A stretch of DNA of 14,080 nt from positions 1-14,080 of the forward strand of contig CAILKA010000234.1 in the NCBI GenBank assembly GCA_903834645.1, written 5' to 3'. The position numbers and the translations under genes are program-made. Below the pieces are notes generated by a model. That model was not told the DNA's origin, did not search any database, and saw only the letters and a program-made list of their open reading frames with translations. The first letter of the stretch is position 1. Every line of letters begins with the position of its first letter. Below are positions 1 to 7,882 of the stretch, piece after piece. Source of the stretch: an uncultured beta proteobacterium. GTDB lineage: Bacteria; Pseudomonadota; Gammaproteobacteria; Burkholderiales; Burkholderiaceae_C.

Positions 1-1
1 C

Positions 2-931
2 TTCGAGGCGGCGCGGGTGCGCGGCATGCGCGTCGTGGCCGGCAAGGTGCTGATGGACCGGCATGCGCCGCCTGCCCTGTGCGACGAGCCCGACCCGGCC
101 GTGGCCGAGCGTGCCTGCCGGGAGCTGATCGAGCGCTGGCACGGCCAGGGGCGGCTGGCCTATGCGGTGACGCCGCGCTTCGCCCCGACTTCCAGCGATG
201 CGCAGCTGGCGATGGCCGGGCGGCTGCTGGCCAGCACGCCTGGCCTGTACATGCAGACCCACCTGGCCGAGAACCTCCAGGAGGTGCAGTGGGTGCGCGA
301 GCTCTTCCCGCGGGCGCGCAGCTACCTTGATGTGTACGCGCGCCACGGGCTGCTCAACGAGCGTGCCGTGCTGGCCCACGGCATCTGGCTCGACGAGGCC
401 GACCGGCAGGCGTTGCACGAGCACGGCGCGCACCTGGCTGCCTGCCCGAGCTCGAACCTGTTCCTGGGCAGCGGCCTGTTCGACTGGCCGGCCGCGCGCG
501 ACGCGGGCGTGCCCGTGAGCCTGGCCAGCGACGTGGGCGGCGGCACGAGCTTGTCGATGCGGCGCACGATGCTCGACGCCTACAAGGTGCAGGCGATGGC
601 GGGCCGCCGCTTCAGTGCCTGGGCGCTGCTGCACGCGGCCACGCGCGGCGCAGCCCGCGCCCTGCACCTGGAGCGCGAGATCGGCACACTCGAGCCGGGT
701 GGCCTGGCCGACCTGTGCGTGTGGGACTGGGCCATGGAGCCCGTGGCGCAGCGCCGCCAGGCCGTGGCGCGCGACCTGCACGAGCGGCTCTTTGCCTGGC
801 TCACGCTGGCCGACGAGGCGGACCTGCGCGAGGTGCGGGTGGCCGGGCAGGTGCGCTGGGCTCGCGCCGGGTCCTTCCGCCCGAGGTCGGCCTCGGCCGA
901 TCTCCCTGCGGGCTCATCCGCCGCGTGCTGA
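2..931 (+). CDS. guaD: Guanine deaminase, C-terminal part (5' end outside window)
   Basis: Hydrolyses guanine to xanthine and ammonia in the cytoplasm, the entry of guanine into purine breakdown. The frame is open from base 2 without a convincing start, so roughly the first 120-130 residues of a family of about 430-440 residues lie upstream, including the N-terminal metal-binding HxH motif of the amidohydrolase superfamily. Visible are the family blocks MRVVAGKVLMDR, LIERWHGQGRLAYAVTPRFA, the QTHLAEN histidine (codon 259-261), the LAHGIW histidine (377-379) and the SDVGGGTS aspartate (530-532), which match metal and catalytic positions of this superfamily. The C-terminal GTLEPGGLADLCVWD block is typical of the small beta domain. 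Residues after about base 870 are a low-complexity tail. The next gene begins 7 bases downstream, so the two are surely co-transcribed. Family assignment is very secure. Confidence 0.95.
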   Translation, partial: FEAARVRGMRVVAGKVLMDRHAPPALCDEPDPAVAERACRELIERWHGQGRLAYAVTPRFAPTSSDAQLAMAGRLLASTPGLYMQTHLAENLQEVQWVRELFPRARSYLDVYARHGLLNERAVLAHGIWLDEADRQALHEHGAHLAACPSSNLFLGSGLFDWPAARDAGVPVSLASDVGGGTSLSMRRTMLDAYKVQAMAGRRFSAWALLHAATRGAARALHLEREIGTLEPGGLADLCVWDWAMEPVAQRRQAVARDLHERLFAWLTLADEADLREVRVAGQVRWARAGSFRPRSASADLPAGSSAAC

Positions 932-938
932 GGCGAGA

Positions 939-2495
939 ATGCGCGACTCGCCCCCGCCGCCCGCCGGAGCCATGCTGCGACTCGAACTCGAAGGCATCAC
1001 CAAGCAGTACCCCGCCGTCCGGGCCAACGACGGCGTGAGCCTGCGGGTCAAGCCCGGAGAGATCCACGCCGTGCTCGGCGAGAACGGCGCGGGCAAGAGC
1101 ACCCTGATGAAGATCATCTACGGTGCGGTGCGCCCGGATACCGGCACGGTGCGCTGGAACGGCCAGCCCGTGCAGGTGACGAGCCCCGCGCAGGCGCGGG
1201 CGCTGGGCATCAGCATGGTCTATCAGCACTTCAGCCTCTTCGACACCCTCACGGTGGCGGAGAACGTGTGGCTGGGCCTGGACAAGTCGGTGTCGCTGGC
1301 GCAGGTGACGCAGCGCATCGGCGAAGTCGTGCACACCTACGGCCTGGAGGTGGATCCGGGGCGCCCGGTGCACTCGCTGTCGGTGGGCGAGCGCCAGCGC
1401 GTGGAGATCATCCGCGCGCTGCTGACCGACCCGCAGCTGCTCATCCTGGACGAGCCCACCTCGGTGCTCACGCCCCAGGCGGTGGACAAGCTCTTCGAGA
1501 CGCTGCGGCGCCTGGCCGCTCAGGGCACCAGCATCCTCTACATCAGCCACAAGCTCGACGAGATCCGCGCGCTGTACCACCACTGCACGGTGCTGCGCGG
1601 CGGGCGCGTGGCCGGGGAGGTCGACCCCACGCAGGAGAGCACGGCCAGCCTGTCGCGCCTGATGATCGGGGCCGAGCCGCCGCAGCTTCGGCACGAGGCG
1701 CGCGACGCCGGCCCGGTGGTGCTGGCCGTGCACGGCCTGAACCTGCCGCGCCTGGACCCCTTCGGCGTGGACCTGCACGACATCCGGCTCGAGGTGCGCG
1801 CCGGCGAGATCCTGGGCGTGGCGGGCGTGTCGGGCAACGGCCAGCAGGAGCTGCTGGCCGCGCTCTCCGGCGAAGACGACCGGGCGCCTGCGGCGGCCAT
1901 CACGCTGGGCGGCCAGCCCGTGGGCAGCGAACCCCCGCGCAAGCGGCGCGACGCGCGGCTGCACTTCGTGCCCGAGGAGCGGCTCGGGCGCGGTGCCGTG
2001 CCCACGCTGTCGCTGGCCTCCAACACGCTGCTCACGCGCACCGAGTCGGTCGGCAGCAGCGGCTGGGTACGCCCGGCCGGGGTGCGCGAACTGGCCGCGC
2101 GCATCATCGGGCGCTTCCAGGTCAAGGCCGGCGGCCCCGATGCGCTGGCGCGGTCGTTGTCGGGCGGCAACCTGCAGAAGTTCATCGTCGGCCGCGAGAT
2201 CGACGCCAACCCGGCCTGCCTCGTGGTGGCGCAGCCAACCTGGGGGGTGGACGTCGGTGCCGCCGCGCTCATCCGCGGCGAGCTGCTGGCGCTGCGCGAT
2301 GCGGGCTGCGCCATCCTCGTCGTGAGCGAGGAGCTCGACGAGCTTTTCGAGATCAGCGACCGGCTCGTCGTCATCGCGCGCGGACGCCTCTCCCCGGCCT
2401 TGCCCGTGGGCCAGGCAACGGTGGAGCAGATCGGCAGCTGGATGTCGGGCCTGTGGTCGGACCATGCCGCGGAGGTCGACCGTGCCCAGGCTTGA
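939..2495 (+). CDS. Purine/nucleoside ABC importer, tandem-domain ATPase (NupA/BmpB-like)
   Basis: Powers the importer formed with the next two permeases and the receptor protein. 518 residues, the usual size for two fused ATPase domains of the ribose/nucleoside class. Domain 1 has an intact Walker A (GENGAGKST, residues 47-55), a Q-loop (MVYQHFSLF), a degenerate signature (LSVGERQ), an intact Walker B (LLILDEPTS) and an H-loop (YISHK). Domain 2 has a broken Walker A (GVSGNGQQEL, lysine lost), a good LSGGN signature and a Walker B without the acidic pair (VVAQPTWGVD). The canonical parts therefore combine into one competent ATP site, a known asymmetry in this class. ATG 939 is preferred because GAGG at 930-933 lies 5 bases upstream. 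ATG 972 (MLRLEL) is the alternative and matches the domain boundary better, but its GGAG is too close. The substrate is inferred from neighbouring purine genes. Confidence 0.93.
   Translation: MRDSPPPPAGAMLRLELEGITKQYPAVRANDGVSLRVKPGEIHAVLGENGAGKSTLMKIIYGAVRPDTGTVRWNGQPVQVTSPAQARALGISMVYQHFSLFDTLTVAENVWLGLDKSVSLAQVTQRIGEVVHTYGLEVDPGRPVHSLSVGERQRVEIIRALLTDPQLLILDEPTSVLTPQAVDKLFETLRRLAAQGTSILYISHKLDEIRALYHHCTVLRGGRVAGEVDPTQESTASLSRLMIGAEPPQLRHEARDAGPVVLAVHGLNLPRLDPFGVDLHDIRLEVRAGEILGVAGVSGNGQQELLAALSGEDDRAPAAAITLGGQPVGSEPPRKRRDARLHFVPEERLGRGAVPTLSLASNTLLTRTESVGSSGWVRPAGVRELAARIIGRFQVKAGGPDALARSLSGGNLQKFIVGREIDANPACLVVAQPTWGVDVGAAALIRGELLALRDAGCAILVVSEELDELFEISDRLVVIARGRLSPALPVGQATVEQIGSWMSGLWSDHAAEVDRAQA
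2471..2475 (+). promoter_or_regulatory. Strong ribosome binding site setting the permease start
   Basis: A perfect GGAGG lies 6 bases before GTG 2482, inside the end of the ATPase gene. It argues for the GTG start rather than ATG 2464 (upstream of this site) or ATG 2521. Confidence 0.7.
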
Positions 2496-3567
2496 GCCGC
2501 GTGCCGTGCCCTCGCGGGTCATGACCTTCGCCTCGCCACTGATCGCGCTGGCGCTCACCGCCCTGGTGGCAGCCCTCATCCTCGCCGGCCTGGGCAAGGA
2601 TCCGATGGCGGGGCTGCGCGTGATCTTCCTGGAGCCGCTGTCGTCGCGCCGGCAGATCAGCGAGGTGCTGCTCAAGGCCACGCCGCTGATCGTCATCGCG
2701 CTCGGGCTGGCGGTGTGCTACCGCTCCAACGTCTGGAACATCGGCGCGGAGGGCCAGTTCCTGCTGGGCTGCGTGGGCGGTGGCGGCATGGCGCTGTGGC
2801 TCACCACGCAGGGCATCGTGCTGCCCAAGGTGCTGGGCCTGTCGCTGGTGCTCATGGCCGGGATGCTCGGCGGGATGCTGTGGGCGGCGATCGTGGCGCT
2901 GCTGCGCGACCGCTTCAACGCCAACGAGATCCTGGTGAGCCTGATGCTGGTCTACGTGGCGCAGCAGATGGTCAACGCGCTCGTCTTCGGCCCCTGGAAA
3001 GACCCGCAGGGCTTCAACATGCCGCAGTCGGCCATGTTCCACGCGAGCCTGCACCTGCCGCCGTTGCTGGAGCGCACGCGGCTGCACCTGGGCTTCGTGC
3101 TCGCGCTGCTGCTGGCCGTGGCGGCGCTGCTGTTCCTGTTTCGCACCTTCCGCGGCTTTCAGCTGCAGGTGGGCGGCCTGGCGCCTGCCGCGGCGCGCTA
3201 CGCGGGCTTTTCCGCGCGCGGGGCGCTGTGGATCGCGCTGCTCGTCTCGGGCGCCCTGGCGGGGCTGGCGGGTGCGATGGAGGTGGCCGGGCCCATCCGC
3301 CAGGTCACGCCTTACCTGTCCACGGGGCTGGGCTTCACGGCCATCATCGTGTGCTTCGTCGGCCGCCTGAACCCGCTGGGCATCGTGGCTGCCGGGGTGC
3401 TGCTGTCGCTGATGCTCATCGGCGGCGAGCTCGCCCAGTCGCGCCTGGGGCTGCCCAACGCCATGGCCAGCGTGCTGCAGGGGCTGCTGCTGCTGATCCT
3501 GCTGGGCTGCGACACCTTCATCGAACAGCGGCTGCGCTGGAGCCGCCCCGCGAGGCACGCCGCATGA
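2482..3567 (+). CDS. Purine/nucleoside ABC importer, permease subunit 1 (NupB/BmpC-like)
   Basis: Inner-membrane subunit of the BMP-type importer, family BPD_transp_2. About 361 residues from GTG 2482. The protein is a series of hydrophobic segments, beginning with one at about residues 17-38 (ending LVAALILAGLG). It carries the family block NVWNIGAEGQFLLG at about residues 84-97 and a cytoplasmic coupling-type stretch LRDRFNANEILVSLML, both characteristic of the longer permease of these transporters. It overlaps the ATPase gene by 14 bases and the second permease gene by 4 bases (ATGA), so translational coupling is likely. The longer first permease followed by a shorter second one is the normal arrangement. 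Specificity for purine bases or nucleosides is inferred from guaD and the deaminase gene, not from motifs. Confidence 0.92.
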   Translation: MPRLEPRAVPSRVMTFASPLIALALTALVAALILAGLGKDPMAGLRVIFLEPLSSRRQISEVLLKATPLIVIALGLAVCYRSNVWNIGAEGQFLLGCVGGGGMALWLTTQGIVLPKVLGLSLVLMAGMLGGMLWAAIVALLRDRFNANEILVSLMLVYVAQQMVNALVFGPWKDPQGFNMPQSAMFHASLHLPPLLERTRLHLGFVLALLLAVAALLFLFRTFRGFQLQVGGLAPAAARYAGFSARGALWIALLVSGALAGLAGAMEVAGPIRQVTPYLSTGLGFTAIIVCFVGRLNPLGIVAAGVLLSLMLIGGELAQSRLGLPNAMASVLQGLLLLILLGCDTFIEQRLRWSRPARHAA

Positions 3568-4484
3568 ACGAGACCGCGCTGCTCTTCAACACCGCGCTGG
3601 CCAGCGGCACCACGCTGGCGCTGGCCGCGCTCGGGCTGCTCGTGAACGAGCGCGCCGGGGTGCTGAACCTGGGGGCCGAAGGGATGATGCTGGTGGCGGC
3701 CGTGGCCGGCTTCGCGGTGGCCCTGACCACCGGCAGCGACACCCTGGGCTTTGCCGCCGCGGCGCTGGCCGGGGCCGCGCTGGCTGCGCTCTTCGGCGTG
3801 CTCGTGATCTTCCTGAACACCAACCAGTACGCCACCGGCCTGGCGCTGAGCCTCTTTGGCTACGGCCTGTCGGCCTTCCTGGGCGTGTCGATGGTCGGGC
3901 GCAGCCTGTCCTCGCGCGAGAACTACGAGGTGCCCTTCCTGGCGGACCTGCCCTTCGTCGGGCCCGCCTTCTTCAGCCACCACCCCATGGTCTATGTGGC
4001 CATCGGCCTGACGGTGGCCATCGCCTGGTTCCTGTATCGCACCCGCGCCGGGCTGCTGCTGCGGGCCATCGGCGAGAACCCGGAGCCGGCGCACGCGCTG
4101 GGCTACCCGGTGCGGGCCATCCGCCTGGCGGCCGTGTGCGTGGGCGGGGCACTGTGCGGGCTGGCAGGCGCCTACGTGTCGCTCGTGACGGCGCCGCTGT
4201 GGGTGGAGGGCCTGACGGCCGGGCGCGGCTGGATCGCACTGGCGCTCACGGTGTTTGCCACCTGGCGCCCAGCGCGCGCCCTGCTCGGGGCCTACCTCTT
4301 TGGCGGCGTCACGGTGCTGCAGCTCAACCTGCAGGCCTCGGGCGTGCAGATCTCGAGCCACCTGCTGACGATGCTGCCTTACGTGGCCACGATCGTGGTG
4401 CTGGCGCTGATCAGCCGCAATGCCGCCTTCATCCGACTGAATATGCCCGCGTCGCTCGGAAAGCCTTTCAGGCCCGGCTCATAA
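3564..4484 (+). CDS. Purine/nucleoside ABC importer, permease subunit 2 (NupC/BmpD-like)
   Basis: Second inner-membrane subunit, expected to pair with permease 1 as a heterodimer. 306 residues, typical for this subunit. It has many hydrophobic segments and the family block GVLNLGAEGMMLVAA near residues 32-46, related to the IGAEGQ block of its partner, which shows common ancestry of the two. A later GYPVRAIRLAAVCVGGALCG stretch matches the conserved coupling region and following membrane helix. The start ATG at 3564 overlaps the previous stop as ATGA, so the start is well fixed. The last codons overlap a putative promoter for the receptor gene. Confidence 0.92.
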   Translation: MNETALLFNTALASGTTLALAALGLLVNERAGVLNLGAEGMMLVAAVAGFAVALTTGSDTLGFAAAALAGAALAALFGVLVIFLNTNQYATGLALSLFGYGLSAFLGVSMVGRSLSSRENYEVPFLADLPFVGPAFFSHHPMVYVAIGLTVAIAWFLYRTRAGLLLRAIGENPEPAHALGYPVRAIRLAAVCVGGALCGLAGAYVSLVTAPLWVEGLTAGRGWIALALTVFATWRPARALLGAYLFGGVTVLQLNLQASGVQISSHLLTMLPYVATIVVLALISRNAAFIRLNMPASLGKPFRPGS

Positions 4485-4485
4485 T
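4457..4485 (+). promoter_or_regulatory. Putative internal promoter for the receptor gene
   Basis: A -10-like CATAAT at 4480-4485 (5 of 6 to TATAAT) overlaps the TAA stop of the second permease gene. The hexamer 17 bases further upstream (CGGAAA, 4457-4462) is a poor -35, so the call rests mainly on the -10. Transcription would start near 4492, giving a leader of about 42 bases with GGAG at 4521-4524. An independent promoter would allow the receptor to be made in excess of the membrane subunits. Confidence 0.4.
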
Positions 4486-4533
4486 TCGCAATTGGTTTCC
4501 ATTCGTAACCCGCAACCTCCGGAGAGCACACCG

Positions 4534-5682
4534 ATGAATCAGTGGATTTCCCGCAACCTGAGCCGCCGCGTCTTTGCGGTGGCCGGTCTGGCCGCTGCTG
4601 CCGCCCTCGTGGGCTGCGGCAAGAAGGAAGAGGCCCCCAAGGCCGCTGCCCCCGCTTCCGCCCCGGCAGCGCCTCCGGCCATGAAGGCTGCCTGGGTCTA
4701 CATCGGCCCCGTGGGCGACGCCGGCTGGACCTTCGCCCATGACCAGGGCCGCAAGGCCGTCGAGAAGGAATTCGGCGACAAGGTCAAGACGACCTTCGTC
4801 GAGAAGGTGCCCTATGCCGACGGCGAGCGCGTGATCCGCGACCTGGCCAGCCAGGGCAACAAGATCATCTTCGCCACGAGCTTCGGCTACATGGACGCCA
4901 TGCTCAAGGTGGCCGGCGAATTCCCGGATGTGAAGTTCGAGCACGCCACCGGCTACAAGACCGCCGCCAACATGCGTGTCTATGACGCCCGCTTCTACCA
5001 TGATGCCTACGTGAGCGGCATCATCGCCGGCAGCATGACGAAGACCAACACCCTGGGCTTCGTGGGCAGCTTCCCGATTCCCGAGGTGCTGCGCAACATC
5101 AACGCCTTCACGCTGGGCGCGCAGAGCGTGAACCCGAAGATCCGCACCCGCGTGGTGTGGGTGAGCTCGTGGTTCGACCCGGAGAAGGAAGGCGCGGCCG
5201 CGCAGGAGCTCATCAACAAGGGCGCCGACGTGCTGCTGCAGAACACCGACTCCACCGCCGTGCTGCAGACGGCCGAGAAGGCCGGCAAGTACGCCTTCGG
5301 CTGGGACAGCGACATGAGCAGCTACGCGCCCAAGGCGCACCTGGCGAGCAACATCGTCGACTGGGGCCCGTACTACAAGAAGTCCATCAAGGAAGTGATG
5401 GACGGCACGTGGAAGGGCGAGCAGCGCACCATCTGGGGCAAGCCCGAGGGCCAGAACGACGTCATCAAGATGAACGAAGTCATTCCCGAGGCCGCGCGCA
5501 AGAAGGCCCAGGATGCCCTGGACGCCATCAAGGGCGGCACGCTCGACCCGTTCACCGGCCCGGTGGTGGACAACGCCGGCAAGGAGCGCCTGCCCAAGGG
5601 TGAGAAGGCCACCCAGGAGTGGAAGGACAAGGTCGACTTCTACGTCAAGGGTGTGGAAGGCAAGGTTCCGGCTGGCAAGTGA
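4534..5682 (+). CDS. BMP-family substrate-binding lipoprotein of the purine/nucleoside importer
   Basis: Periplasmic receptor that delivers the ligand to the upstream ATPase and permeases. 382 residues from ATG 4534, with GGAG 9 bases upstream. The signal peptide has a hydrophobic core (AVAGLAAAAALV) and a lipobox LVGC with the lipidated cysteine at residue 28, followed by an Ala/Pro-rich linker to about residue 52. The mature domain starts AAWVYIGPVGDAGWTFAHDQG and continues with IIFATSFGYMDAM and FGWDSDMSSYAP, all characteristic of the BMP/PnrA/Med family whose studied members bind purine nucleosides. SRRVFAVAG at residues 10-18 resembles a twin-arginine signal. It is the last gene before a strong terminator, whereas in Gram-positive bmp-nup operons the receptor gene comes first. 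The ligand could be a nucleoside or a free base. The neighbouring guanine and adenine deaminases favour a base, but this is inference. Confidence 0.93.
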   Translation: MNQWISRNLSRRVFAVAGLAAAAALVGCGKKEEAPKAAAPASAPAAPPAMKAAWVYIGPVGDAGWTFAHDQGRKAVEKEFGDKVKTTFVEKVPYADGERVIRDLASQGNKIIFATSFGYMDAMLKVAGEFPDVKFEHATGYKTAANMRVYDARFYHDAYVSGIIAGSMTKTNTLGFVGSFPIPEVLRNINAFTLGAQSVNPKIRTRVVWVSSWFDPEKEGAAAQELINKGADVLLQNTDSTAVLQTAEKAGKYAFGWDSDMSSYAPKAHLASNIVDWGPYYKKSIKEVMDGTWKGEQRTIWGKPEGQNDVIKMNEVIPEAARKKAQDALDAIKGGTLDPFTGPVVDNAGKERLPKGEKATQEWKDKVDFYVKGVEGKVPAGK

Positions 5683-5725
5683 GGCCGTGCGGCATGAGGC
5701 CGCGCCACTGAGACCGCGTGCTTGA

Positions 5726-7767
<2,042 letters not shown>

Positions 7768-7772
7768 GCGGT

Positions 7773-7785
7773 GAACGCTGCGTTC
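7773..7785. repeat. Perfect 13-base palindrome in the divergent upstream region
   Basis: GAACGC-T-GCGTTC is a perfect 6+6 inverted repeat with one central base. It lies 5 bases upstream of the chosen dioxygenase start and about 100 bases upstream of the FtsX-type permease start. The 115-base stretch 7768-7882 between the two genes holds nothing else I can support: no clear promoter for either gene. The palindrome could be an operator, but if the dioxygenase starts further upstream it is coding sequence. Confidence 0.35.
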
Positions 7786-7882
7786 GATTACGCTGCATGG
7801 TTGATCCTCTCCCATGGGGGTCCCACCCCATCTCCTGAACAGCCGGGTGCCTGCCTGCCCGCTTTCGGCCACCTCGAGCCTC

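Noticed and set aside
615..938. N-terminal extension of the ATPase frame upstream of ATG 939
   Set aside because: It overlaps guaD almost completely and has Arg/Pro/Ser/Cys-rich out-of-frame composition with no ATPase homology.
801..2696. A 631-codon open frame on the - strand opposite guaD and the ATPase gene
   Set aside because: Same composition artefact. The opposite strand encodes all ABC motifs.
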